From: a bacterium 1xD42-87
GTDB taxonomy: Bacteria > Bacillota > Clostridia > Lachnospirales > Lachnospiraceae
Direction: 5' to 3'
Assembly: GCA_003611805.1 (NCBI GenBank)
Contig: RAYM01000010.1
Coordinates: 62,001 to 126,000 of the forward strand
DNA length: 64,000 nucleotides
The notes below the pieces were generated by a model, which did not search any database, was not told where the DNA came from, and worked only from the letters and a program-made list of their open reading frames with translations. The stretch's first letter is position 1. Each line of letters starts with the position of its first letter. A program made the position numbers and the translations under genes. Below, one piece after another: positions 46,674 through 54,613 of the stretch.

Positions 46674-47276
46674 TCAGACAATTTTCTCAAAATCTTCGAT
46701 GCCGTGTTTGCACCATGGGCAGATAAAATCGGGCGGAAGTTCTTCTCCTTCATAGACATAGCCGCAGACTATGCAGCGCCATCCCTTTGTGGTGGAAGCT
46801 TCCGGTTTGGGTTTTACAAATTCATGGTAGTAGGAATAGGTCATTGCCTTTTCGTCAGAAATGACATCACAGTCGTTTACCGAGCATATAAAGAGCATGT
46901 GTGTTCCCAAATCGACTGTATTGATCACTTTACAGTCAATAAAAGCCGAAGTGTGCTCTTTGAGGTAAGGAAGCTCCTGCCCTGTCATTGTGAAAGGATA
47001 GTCCACGAATTTATCAGTTTCGCGTCCGCTCTGGAAACCGAAATGTTTGAAAAGGGAAAAAGGCGCTGTCTCGGAAAGCACGGACAGAGATACCATATTT
47101 GATTTCTGTATGATCTCGCAGGTCAGGTTCTCTTTGTTGACTGCCACTGCAATCTGCAGGGGGTTGCTTGTCACCTGCATCACCGTGTTTACGATACAGC
47201 CGTTCATTTTTGTGTCAAACTTGGATGCCGCCACATAAAGACCGTAGGATAATTGAAATAAAGCATTGGTATTCAT
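46674..47276 (-). CDS. Flavin reductase-like protein fused to rubredoxin domain
   Basis: 200 residues. The N-terminal about 165 residues are a flavin-reductase/FMN-binding split-barrel domain (NTVMQVTSNPLQIAVAVNKE, LSVLSETAPFSLFKHFGFQSG). The last about 35 residues are a rubredoxin-like centre: CIVCGYVYEGEELPPDFICP then WCKHG, giving two CxxC pairs for an iron. Similar proteins (HrB type) pass electrons to flavodiiron proteins for O2 or NO reduction. No flavodiiron gene is nearby. The ATG at 47276 has AAAGGAGA. The CxxC spacing and ligands look intact, so it is probably active. Confidence 0.88.
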   Translation of the reverse strand: MNTNALFQLSYGLYVAASKFDTKMNGCIVNTVMQVTSNPLQIAVAVNKENLTCEIIQKSNMVSLSVLSETAPFSLFKHFGFQSGRETDKFVDYPFTMTGQELPYLKEHTSAFIDCKVINTVDLGTHMLFICSVNDCDVISDEKAMTYSYYHEFVKPKPEASTTKGWRCIVCGYVYEGEELPPDFICPWCKHGIEDFEKIV

Positions 47277-47501
47277 AATGATCTCCTTTACGTTTCCATA
47301 TATTTTTATTATGTGAAAAAGCAGAGGTATTATTCGTTTCGACTGCCTTTTCCGCATTTATATTATTATAGATACACCCTATTTATTTGTAAAGGGTCGG
47401 CTGTACGATCGAAAAATAAATTGTAAAATATTGTATTCAAACGTATAATGATAGTATGTTTAAAAAGACGGGTTAGCTATAAGCGGAGAGGAGAATAAAT
47501 T

Positions 47502-48137
47502 TTGGAAATTCAATTTCAGTCACGTTGGTTTGAGAAATGTATCAGGGATTATCTGGGGATTGCAGATGGAAAAATTACGACAGAAGATGTGAGTGTTATC
47601 AAATATTTGTATGTGAGCACAACTGACGGTTATTTTTTAGGATTTGGCAGGGGTGATCTGCCTGAAAATTTTGAGTTTTCAGATGCGGGAGATGAGTGGT
47701 TTTGCCGTTGTCTGTCAGATACGGGAAAATATCGTACAGTAGAAGAGTTTATAGATATAAGGGAATGGGAAGACAGTAAAGAACTTCAAATTAAAAGTGA
47801 GCTTTTAGATGAAGAACGTGAAGATAAAGACGCATCAGATATGCAGGATTTTGAGAGCAGCGTCAAAATTTATGAGCCTGAAGAAAATGATTTTGATGGG
47901 CTTGTAAGGAATGAAATGACGTATGACTATGGAATACTTTATCCGGAAGATTTTGTACATCTGAAAAATCTGGAAGTTGTGCGTCTTATGTCCTGTGAGA
48001 CAGAGATTCATAGTCTGGCATTTTTAGAATCGTTGTCTAAAATACGTGTTTTGGAAGTGGGACAGGTAAGTTTACATACGCTTGAAGGTTTAGATAAAAT
48101 GATCGGGCTTGAAAAGCTTTGTATATGGGCAAATTAA
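47502..48137 (+). CDS. Hypothetical acidic protein with leucine-rich C-terminus
   Basis: 211 residues, starting at a TTG (47502-47504) behind GGAGAGGAG. No signal peptide or membrane helix. The N-terminal half is hydrophilic with several aromatic residues. The last about 55 residues contain leucine-rich-repeat-like steps (LKNLEVVRLMSCETEIHSL, LSKIRVLEVGQVSLHTL, LDKMIGLEKLCIW), possibly two or three partial repeats. Very acidic in the middle. I do not recognise the family. It is followed by a good terminator (48176-48209). Confidence 0.65.
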   Translation: MEIQFQSRWFEKCIRDYLGIADGKITTEDVSVIKYLYVSTTDGYFLGFGRGDLPENFEFSDAGDEWFCRCLSDTGKYRTVEEFIDIREWEDSKELQIKSELLDEEREDKDASDMQDFESSVKIYEPEENDFDGLVRNEMTYDYGILYPEDFVHLKNLEVVRLMSCETEIHSLAFLESLSKIRVLEVGQVSLHTLEGLDKMIGLEKLCIWAN

Positions 48138-48175
48138 GTTCCTATTATTAAAAATATATCTGGCTTTAATACAGA

Positions 48176-48209
48176 AAAGCAGAGATTCGGAAGAGTCCCT
48201 GCTTTTTTT
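48176..48209 (+). terminator. Terminator after the leucine-rich gene
   Basis: AAGCAGAGATTC/GAGTCCCTGCTT forms a stem with a GGAA loop followed by a T7 run. Confidence 0.85.
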
Positions 48210-48247
48210 CTGCCCAATTGACTGGTGAAAAGTAACAGTTCAGCTCA

Positions 48248-48372
48248 GGACTTTGCACTTGCTGCAAAGTCCGTGAGAATAAGTAATGGCTGAAAAGAAT
48301 CCGGCCTCTTTGCCGAAGGCAAAATTGGAATAGGCCGAATTCAGTAACTATGAAGCCGAAGGCTGAATAGTT
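48248..48372. repeat. Three tandem hairpins before the MATE gene
   Basis: First GGACTTTGCA/TGCAAAGTCC (48248-48272), then CGGCCT...AGGCCG (48302-48337) enclosing TTTGCC-GAA-GGCAAA, then AACTAT..AGCC-GAA-GGCT..ATAGTT (48346-48372). The remaining parts of the 340-bp gap (48138-48477) hold the terminator above, and no gene. The repeated GAA loops in the second and third suggest a common origin or a structured RNA. Function unknown. Confidence 0.5.
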
Positions 48373-48477
48373 ATGGTCATAATCCCGGTATATTGCAAAT
48401 ATAATGAAAATAAGGGCGCATATTTCACCGAATTTGCAAATCCGAAAAAAAGAGGATAAAATAGGAGATATTGTAAT

Positions 48478-49908
48478 ATGAAAGACGAAAACAATATTTC
48501 AAAAGCGATAGAGGAAAGACGAGAGAAGGTTATGAAATTTGAGAGTGCGGAACAAAAGAGACATTATATGTTGGAAGAACCGGTGGAAAAACTGGTATGC
48601 AGGTTGGCGATGCCTACCATATTAAGTATGCTTGTCACTTCGTTTTATAATATGGCGGACACTTTTTTTGTGGGAAAACTTGATACCCAGTCCACAGCAG
48701 CGGTGGGAATTGTCTTTTCCCTGATGGCGATTATTCAGGCAATCGGATTTCTGTTTGGACACGGTTCCGGCAATTTTATTTCCCGGAAACTGGGTGCGGG
48801 TGATATTGAAGAGGCGGAGAAAATGTCCGCGGTCGGCTTTTTTACTTCCTTCATGGCAGGCGTGGCAATTATGGTAGGATGTATGTTTTTTATCGAACCG
48901 CTCTCCTATCTGCTCGGTTCCACGGAGACGATCCAGCCGTATACAGTGGCTTATCTGCGGATCATTCTGATCGGTGCGCCTGCCATGACGGCGTCTTTGG
49001 TGTTAAATAACCAGATGCGTTTTCAAGGAAGCGCTTTTTATGCTATGATCGGTATCGTGTCGGGCGCGGTGATCAATATTGTTCTGGATCCGATTCTGAT
49101 TTTCTGGTGCGGCATGGGTGTTGCCGGGGCGGCGCTTGCTACAACCATAAGTCAGTATTTAAGTTTCTTTTTCCTATTGATTATGATAAGGCGTGGCGGG
49201 AATATTCAGATCCGTTTCCAGAATTTTAAACCGAGCCTGCATTTTTTTATCGAAGTGATCCGGGGCGGGATTCCTTCCCTATTCCGTCAGGGGCTTGCCA
49301 GTGTTGCTACAATTTGTCTAAATCATGCAGCGGGCGTTTACGGCGACGCGGCTATCGCGGGAATGTCCATTGTGTCACGTATTATGATGTTTGCCAATTC
49401 CGCACTGATCGGTTTCGGTCAGGGCTTTCAGCCTGTGTGCGGTTTCAATTACGGGGCGAAACGATATGAACGGGTGTTAAAGGCGTTTGGTTTCTGTGTG
49501 AAGGTGGCTTTCGTCTGTCTTCTGGGAATGGCGGTTGTGGTATATATCTTTGCGCCTCAGCTTGTGACTATTTTCAGAAAAGATGATCCGGACGTTATCA
49601 TGGTAGGAACGGCGGCACTGCGGTATTCGGTGATTGCTTTTCCGTTAGCTGCGTGGATTATCATGTGTAATATGATGTTGCAGTCCATCGGCAAGGGATT
49701 GAAAGCGTCCATCGTTGCTTCCGCCAGACAGGGTATTTTCTTTTTGCCCCTCATTGCCATTCTGCCGCATTTTTTCGGGCTTGCGGGAGTGGAAGCATGT
49801 CAGGCGGTGTCGGATTTCTGCGCGCTTACGGTGTCGATTCCACTTGGGGTGAGTGTGATTAGGGAGATGAAGAGGGAGGAAAGGGAAGAAAACGATAGTG
49901 ATTTGTAA
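48478..49908 (+). CDS. MATE-family multidrug efflux transporter
   Basis: 476 residues, about 12 membrane helices, two homologous halves. Exports cationic drugs or metabolites in exchange for Na+ or H+. Family marks: TILSMLVTSFYNMADTFFVG near the start, GHGSGNFISRKLGAGDIEEA, and the second-half LIGFGQGFQPVCGFNYGAKR. The N-terminal 25 residues are charged and precede the first helix. The ATG at 48478 has AGGAGAT; an internal ATG (48529) is possible. Clade resembles the DinF/NorM type of Clostridia. Confidence 0.92.
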   Translation: MKDENNISKAIEERREKVMKFESAEQKRHYMLEEPVEKLVCRLAMPTILSMLVTSFYNMADTFFVGKLDTQSTAAVGIVFSLMAIIQAIGFLFGHGSGNFISRKLGAGDIEEAEKMSAVGFFTSFMAGVAIMVGCMFFIEPLSYLLGSTETIQPYTVAYLRIILIGAPAMTASLVLNNQMRFQGSAFYAMIGIVSGAVINIVLDPILIFWCGMGVAGAALATTISQYLSFFFLLIMIRRGGNIQIRFQNFKPSLHFFIEVIRGGIPSLFRQGLASVATICLNHAAGVYGDAAIAGMSIVSRIMMFANSALIGFGQGFQPVCGFNYGAKRYERVLKAFGFCVKVAFVCLLGMAVVVYIFAPQLVTIFRKDDPDVIMVGTAALRYSVIAFPLAAWIIMCNMMLQSIGKGLKASIVASARQGIFFLPLIAILPHFFGLAGVEACQAVSDFCALTVSIPLGVSVIREMKREEREENDSDL

Positions 49909-49924
49909 ATGGGTGGATTATAAT

Positions 49925-49984
49925 TTTAGTATATTATGATTTAGTAGTTTATGTTTTAGTAATTTATACTTTAGTAAATTGTAA
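49925..49984. repeat. 15-bp tandem repeat, four copies
   Basis: Four units start with TTTAGTA at 49925, 49940, 49955 and 49970, exactly 15 bp apart: TTTAGTATATTATGA, TTTAGTAGTTTATGT, TTTAGTAATTTATAC, TTTAGTAAATTGTAA. Located between the MATE gene end and the AAA ATPase start (50040). Iteron-like. It may bind a regulator, or be replication slippage. Confidence 0.7.
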
Positions 49985-50039
49985 TTGATTAAAATAAAAT
50001 GATATGGTATATTATTGAGTAACAGGAGGGGTACAAGCT

Positions 50040-51437
50040 ATGTTTATTGGCAGAGAGCGGGAACTGGCATCCTTGAATCAATTATACCAGTCTGATAAAT
50101 TTGAGTTTGCAGTCGTTTATGGTCGCCGTCGTGTAGGAAAATCGGCGCTGATCAATCAGTTTATCCGAAATAAAAAAAGCATTTATTTTATGGGCGTTGA
50201 GAGCAATGCCGCGCAGAATCTGGGAAATTTTAGTAAAAGTATTATGGAATTTGGGACGGGCATTCCTGCGGAGATGGCTTTTGTATCCTTTCAGGCGGCG
50301 CTAGAATATGTCTTTAAAATAGCTGAAAAAGAAAGGCTTATCCTTGCCATTGACGAATATCCTTATGTGGCTCGTTCTTCCAAGAGTCTTGCTTCCACTT
50401 TACAGCTTTTGATTGACCAGTATAAAGACAGTTCTAAGCTGATGTTGATTCTCTGCGGCTCCTCCATGTCTTATATGGAAGATCATGTGCTGGCTTACAA
50501 ATCGCCGCTCTATGGCAGAAGGACAGCACAGATGAAGATACTGCCTTTTGATTTTGAGGACGTCTGTCGCTACTATAAAAATTTTTCTGATCAAGATAAA
50601 GCGCTGGCTTACGGAATCGTGGGAGGAACACCGCAGTATCTGTTACAGATGGACGACAGTAAAAGCATAGAAGAAAATATAAAGAATACGTTTTTGAATC
50701 CTATTTCTTTTTTGTTTGAGGAGCCGGAAAATCTGTTAAAGCAGGAAGTGAGAGAACCTGCTCTGTATAATGCCATTATTACCTCTATAGCGACGGGCGC
50801 TTCGCGGATGGCGGAGATTTCCACAAAAGTGGGAGAAGACACGAGTGTCTGTGTGACTTATCTGAAAAATCTGATTGCGTTGGGACTGGTTCGCAAGGAA
50901 ACGCCTTACGGTGAAAAGGCTTCCAGAAAATCTATTTATTTTATTGATGACAATATGTTTCGATTTTGGTACCGATTTATACCAGAAAACAGTTCCATGA
51001 TTGTCCGCGGGGCTGTTGATGTGGTTTATAAACGGATGGAACCATATCTGTCTGATTATATGGGAAAGGTATTTGAAGAGATTTGTAAGCAGTATCTTTG
51101 GAAACTTCTGCTTACAGGGAAATCGCCCGTAGAATTTAAAGAGCTTGGCCGCTGGTGGGGTACGGATTCATCTACCAGAAGTCAGGCAGAGATTGATATC
51201 ATGGGGGAAGAAGATCAAGATACTGCACTATTTGCCGAGTGTAAATGGACAAACGAAAAAGTAGATGCGGGTGTTTTGGAAAAACTGGCGGAAAAAAGCA
51301 GGCTGTTCCATTACCGTAATACCCATCTCTATCTTTTTGCCAAAAATGGATTTACGAGAGGATGCGAAGAAAAGGCGGGAGAGATGGGGAATGTAAAGAT
51401 GGTTTCCTATAGCGATATTATAAAGTTGTTAGGGTGA
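50040..51437 (+). CDS. AAA-family ATPase with DUF234 nuclease-like C-terminus
   Basis: 465 residues. The N-terminal STAND/archaeal-type ATPase shows Walker A GRRRVGKSAL (residues 28-37), Walker B LAIDEYPYV near 100, and sensor-like LILCGSSMSYMEDHVLAYKS. A winged-helix middle (GASRMAEISTKVGEDTSVCV) follows. The C-terminal domain looks like PD-(D/E)xK: the AEIDIMG acidic residue and, after about 15 residues, FAECKW. Homologues are widespread in Clostridia and of unclear function; DNA handling or a defence role is a guess. A strong AGGAGGGG site precedes the ATG, and the 15-bp repeats are upstream. No other defence gene nearby. Confidence 0.82.
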   Translation: MFIGRERELASLNQLYQSDKFEFAVVYGRRRVGKSALINQFIRNKKSIYFMGVESNAAQNLGNFSKSIMEFGTGIPAEMAFVSFQAALEYVFKIAEKERLILAIDEYPYVARSSKSLASTLQLLIDQYKDSSKLMLILCGSSMSYMEDHVLAYKSPLYGRRTAQMKILPFDFEDVCRYYKNFSDQDKALAYGIVGGTPQYLLQMDDSKSIEENIKNTFLNPISFLFEEPENLLKQEVREPALYNAIITSIATGASRMAEISTKVGEDTSVCVTYLKNLIALGLVRKETPYGEKASRKSIYFIDDNMFRFWYRFIPENSSMIVRGAVDVVYKRMEPYLSDYMGKVFEEICKQYLWKLLLTGKSPVEFKELGRWWGTDSSTRSQAEIDIMGEEDQDTALFAECKWTNEKVDAGVLEKLAEKSRLFHYRNTHLYLFAKNGFTRGCEEKAGEMGNVKMVSYSDIIKLLG

Positions 51438-51478
51438 ATGTTTCATATTATAAAATGGGAAGAATGGAGGGAGAAAGT

Positions 51479-51544
51479 ATGAGAAGAAAAATGCAGGCAT
51501 TATTTCAAAACGGAGACAAGGACACTTTTGCCCATGCAGAATAG
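51479..51544 (+). CDS. Possible micro-ORF, 21 residues
   Basis: ATG with a strong GGAGGGAG site encodes MRRKMQALFQNGDKDTFAHA then E and a TAG. Its last codons form the 5' arm of an 11-bp hairpin GCCCATGCAGA/TCTGCATGGGC (51530-51540 with 51559-51569). It may be the start of a larger gene that is lost, a leader peptide, or chance. No homology recognised. The remaining bases up to 51671 hold a second weaker hairpin (GCAGCAAGCTGC) and no gene. Confidence 0.35.
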   Translation: MRRKMQALFQNGDKDTFAHAE

Positions 51545-51671
51545 CGGGCATATAGAACTCTGCATGGGCGGCTAAAACTATATGTTCTGCTGTTTCTGCA
51601 CTTTATTTATGCAAAGATCGTCAACCCTGCAGCAAGCTGCAAGATTGACTCGTAAATAAGGAGCGGTGAAA

Positions 51672-51929
51672 ATGAAATATATAAATGCAGCAGAGATATT
51701 GCCGGATCAGCTATTGAAGGAGCTTCAAAGATATGTGAGTGGTGAGGTACTTTATATTCCTAAGGCGTCAGACAAGAAGGAATGGGGAACTGCCAACGGT
51801 TCGCGCCTGTTTTATCAGAAGCGGAATGAGGAAATAAAAAGGCTTTATAAAGCCGGGTATTCTCTGGATATATTAGTGGAACGCTATCATCTGGCATATA
51901 GCACGATCAGGAAAATAGTATACGGATAA
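51672..51929 (+). CDS. CD3324 family protein
   Basis: 85 residues. MKYINAAEILPDQLLKELQR then YVSGEVLYIPKAS are the family mark, as in Clostridioides CD3324. The C-terminal part RNEEIKRLYKAGYSLDILVE with AYSTIRKIVYG is a helix-turn-helix of the Mor/resolvase type. AAGGAG lies upstream of the ATG. Probably DNA-binding, role unknown. Not clearly linked to neighbours. It is followed directly by a strong terminator. Confidence 0.85.
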   Translation: MKYINAAEILPDQLLKELQRYVSGEVLYIPKASDKKEWGTANGSRLFYQKRNEEIKRLYKAGYSLDILVERYHLAYSTIRKIVYG

Positions 51930-51935
51930 TTGCAG

Positions 51936-51964
51936 GACGCTTGCCCGAAAGGCAGGCGTCTTTT
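51936..51964 (+). terminator. Terminator after the CD3324-type gene
   Basis: GACGCTTGCC pairs with GGCAGGCGTC across a CGAAA loop, followed by TTTTG. Confidence 0.85.
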
Positions 51965-52099
51965 GCGGTGATTTTATTTATAGTCATTCTCATCCCTGTC
52001 AGTATTGTTTCCTGTCTGTTACAATGATGACGTATCATAAGTTTCACAAATTAATTTCTTAAAAATAGAAAAATACAAGGAAAGTGAGGGATCAGAGGT

Positions 52100-53008
52100 A
52101 TGAAAAACATAACGACGAAGCAGTTTCAGTTATTATCGGACAATCAGACGGTATGGGATTTACTAGTCGAGAATTACGCGGAAAATGGAGTAGAGGCGCC
52201 ATTTTTTGAATACGCGCTTACCTCAAGCTGGCTGGATAAACGTTATCTTTATCTAAACAGACTTTGGTTTGATAAAGGGAAGGCAGTTGCCATTGTTTTC
52301 TATGAACAGCCGTGTACAGATATATATTTTAGCCTGCATCAGGGATATGAAGCGTTAGCGGAGGAGATGATAGCATATGCGGAAAAGTACATGCCGGGAA
52401 ATGAGAAAGAAAAGACATTCTTTTTTTGCCCGGGGCAGCAGGCGCTGATGGATGCTGCAGAAAAAAAGGGGTACAGACAGGAATTTACCATCGAGAATTA
52501 TGTCATTGATTTTGATACGGCGCAATTAAATTACCCATTGCCGGAGGGGTTTCATTTTGTAAAACACGATAAGGTGGACCCGGTAAAACATGCGATTTGC
52601 TGTTGGAAAGGGTTTGACCATGAGGATAAGGGTCCGTTTGAAAACTGGGAAGGGGAAGATCCGGGAACGCCATGGAATCCCCAAAAAGCATATCAGGGTA
52701 CCATTAGCGATATTATGGCTCCGCCCCCGCATTCTACATATGAGTATAATGTTATAATTGCAAATGAAAGAGAAGAATATGTCTGTTTTTCGGGAATGTG
52801 GTGGGTGCCGGAAAATAAGCTCGCATATATGGAGCCGCTTTGTACGATCCCCGAATATCGTCATAAAGGTCTGGCGGCAGCGGCGCTTTCTGTGCATTAT
52901 CGAAGAATGAAGGAGCTGGGGGCTGCGTGTATGACTGGCGGAGGAAACGAGTTTTACCGCAGAATAGGATACAATCGCAAAAATCAGACATACGGCTGGA
53001 AAAGGTAA
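52100..53008 (+). CDS. GNAT-family N-acetyltransferase
   Basis: 302 residues. Only the C-terminal about 90 form the canonical acetyl-CoA-binding part: LAYMEPLCTIPEYRHKGLAA with AALSVHYRRMKELG and ACMTGGGNEFYRRIGYN. The P-loop-like R-x-x-G-x-A motif is RHKGLAA. The N-terminal half is another degenerate GNAT-like domain (WDLLVENYAEN). GAGG precedes the start. The cluster with the next gene, a nucleotidyltransferase, resembles antibiotic-modifying neighbourhoods, but nothing in the sequence shows a drug substrate. Confidence 0.82.
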   Translation: MKNITTKQFQLLSDNQTVWDLLVENYAENGVEAPFFEYALTSSWLDKRYLYLNRLWFDKGKAVAIVFYEQPCTDIYFSLHQGYEALAEEMIAYAEKYMPGNEKEKTFFFCPGQQALMDAAEKKGYRQEFTIENYVIDFDTAQLNYPLPEGFHFVKHDKVDPVKHAICCWKGFDHEDKGPFENWEGEDPGTPWNPQKAYQGTISDIMAPPPHSTYEYNVIIANEREEYVCFSGMWWVPENKLAYMEPLCTIPEYRHKGLAAAALSVHYRRMKELGAACMTGGGNEFYRRIGYNRKNQTYGWKR

Positions 53009-53027
53009 GAGAAGGGGGAATAAATGA

Positions 53028-54107
53028 ATGATAAATTTGGAAGAAAGAAATAGGAAGATAATCGATGCCGTAATCCGTAAAGCAAATACTGTGTGCCCGG
53101 AATCTCTTGCTCTAATCGGAATAAACGGCTCTTTTATGACCGGTGATTTCTATGAAAAGTCAGATCTGGATTTGCTGATTCTGATCAATGATGACAGGGG
53201 ATGGCAGCTTGGATGCAGCATGATACAGGATGACCTGCAGGTCGGACATGATATTTACTGTACCAGATGGGAAGATTTACAGTTTGATGCCAATTATGAA
53301 CATCCCAATATTTCTAAACTGATGGATTCGGAAATTGTGTATTGTGCGGATGAGAAATATCAAGAAAAATTACTTGCATTGCGGCAAAAAGCAAAGGATA
53401 TTCTTGAGGCGCCTTTCTCCGGGGAAGATTATGAGAAGGCAGAAAAAGAGTTAAGAGAGGCGGAACATTGTTATGCGATGGCGATGCTTTCTGGCGAGAG
53501 TTCCAGAGTGTCAGAATGGGCGGGCGGTGTCGTTTATTATGTCGAAAATGCGATAGCGATGTTAAATAAGCAGTATTTTCATTATGGCGTGAAACGTGCG
53601 TATGAAGAATTGAATGCCATGAAGAAGCGACCTGAAAAACTTTGCGATATGATAGATCATGTAGTATCGGCAGTTTCTGCCGCATCTGTAAAAGAGCATG
53701 TAACCATACTGATGAAGGAAACAACAGCCGTGTTTCATCAGGTAAAGAAGACGATTCCCACAGAGAAGAAACCGATAGCTGCAGATATAATCGGCGGCAC
53801 TTATGAGGAAATGTATTCAAACTGGCGAAATAAGATGTATCTGGCTGCTTCCACAGGAAACAGACACCTTGCCTTTATGAGTCTAATCAGCGCAAATGTA
53901 ATGTTTGCTGAGATCAGCAGTCAAGTGGATATAGGTGACTATGATATTTTGGGCTGTTATAATCCGAAGGATTTACAGCAGACGGCACACGCGTACGATC
54001 ATATTCTGCATACATATCTGGGTGAATACAGAAAAGGGGGTGTATCGGAGAGGCGGTATACGGATATTGATGCGTTTGTAACGGATTATCTGATGAATCG
54101 GCAGTAA
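53028..54107 (+). CDS. Nucleotidyltransferase-domain protein (aminoglycoside adenylyltransferase-like)
   Basis: 359 residues. The N-terminal Pol-beta-type nucleotidyltransferase shows GINGSFMTGDFYEKSDLDLL, the GS...DxD signature that binds two Mg. The rest is helical with no known catalytic mark. GAAGGGGGAA lies upstream. The aminoglycoside (ANT) family uses the same core, but this could equally act on another small molecule or RNA. It starts 19 bp after the GNAT gene, so the two are probably one operon. Confidence 0.75.
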   Translation: MINLEERNRKIIDAVIRKANTVCPESLALIGINGSFMTGDFYEKSDLDLLILINDDRGWQLGCSMIQDDLQVGHDIYCTRWEDLQFDANYEHPNISKLMDSEIVYCADEKYQEKLLALRQKAKDILEAPFSGEDYEKAEKELREAEHCYAMAMLSGESSRVSEWAGGVVYYVENAIAMLNKQYFHYGVKRAYEELNAMKKRPEKLCDMIDHVVSAVSAASVKEHVTILMKETTAVFHQVKKTIPTEKKPIAADIIGGTYEEMYSNWRNKMYLAASTGNRHLAFMSLISANVMFAEISSQVDIGDYDILGCYNPKDLQQTAHAYDHILHTYLGEYRKGGVSERRYTDIDAFVTDYLMNRQ

Positions 54108-54265
54108 GTATAGGTATTAGTTGAATTTTAGCTGCGTTTTTTGAAGAAGGTTATATATATAAGTTGCGGTGTATGCAAATTTTATCCTAATTTTTATATA
54201 AATTTTTGAATTATCCGCATAAACACTATACTTATAAGCAATTTCATAATTGCAAAAACATTCAT

Positions 54266-54286
54266 TTTACCACGAATTTACCACGA
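54266..54286. repeat. Direct repeat near the left end of the mobile-element remnant
   Basis: TTTACCACGA occurs at 54266-54275 and again at 54277-54286, one base apart. It lies before the broken conjugative-element gene. On the plus strand a short frame runs through it ending FTTNLPRLNEP-stop, which could be the tail of a lost integrase, but the homology is not demonstrated. The gap 54108-54371 has no intact gene. Confidence 0.35.
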
Positions 54287-54320
54287 TTGAATGAGCCTTG
54301 ATATGACAATAAAACTGATA

Positions 54321-54355
54321 AGGGAGATAGCACATGAAAGCTGTGTATCTCCCTT
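54321..54355. terminator. Hairpin terminator before the broken HTH gene
   Basis: AGGGAGATAGCACA pairs with TGTGTATCTCCCT with a short loop and a T-run on the right; an A-run on the left gives T's on the minus strand. It would end the leftward HTH and sigma transcript. Confidence 0.75.
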
Positions 54356-54371
54356 TGTTCATGCTAAATGA

Positions 54372-54608
54372 CTACTTTACTCTGATTTCAAACTTCAAGA
54401 TAGCTTTCATCATTTCCGCATGGATTTCTCCTTTTAATTCTTCATCAACTTGCATAAGTAGAGCACCATTTGCGTGATATCATGGTCGTAAGCATACTTT
54501 GGAGATATAAGCGTTATAAAAATCTAATATTTCTCTGATTGCCTTTTCATCTCCGCTGGTCGCTTTGCAAATGAGGTTATAAGAGGGATAACCATAATTT
54601 TTTTTCAT
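54372..54608 (-). pseudogene. Tn916-type helix-turn-helix gene broken by an in-frame TGA
   Basis: The 79-codon frame starts MKKNYGYPSYNLICKATSGD at ATG 54606-54608. Residues 1-42 and 44-78 join without frameshift, but codon 43 is TGA in the position between LRP and YHANG. Intact relatives read a leucine there (RPLY). A TTA-to-TGA change would break it. The second part (VDEELKGEIHAEMMKAILKF) is the conserved family end. This protein normally follows the sigma-like gene in conjugative transposons, as it does here. Decayed. Confidence 0.65.
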
Positions 54609-54613
54609 TTGTT

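Noticed and set aside
53028-54107. Naming this an aminoglycoside resistance gene
   Set aside because: The catalytic core is shared by many nucleotidyltransferases, and nothing in the rest points to a drug.
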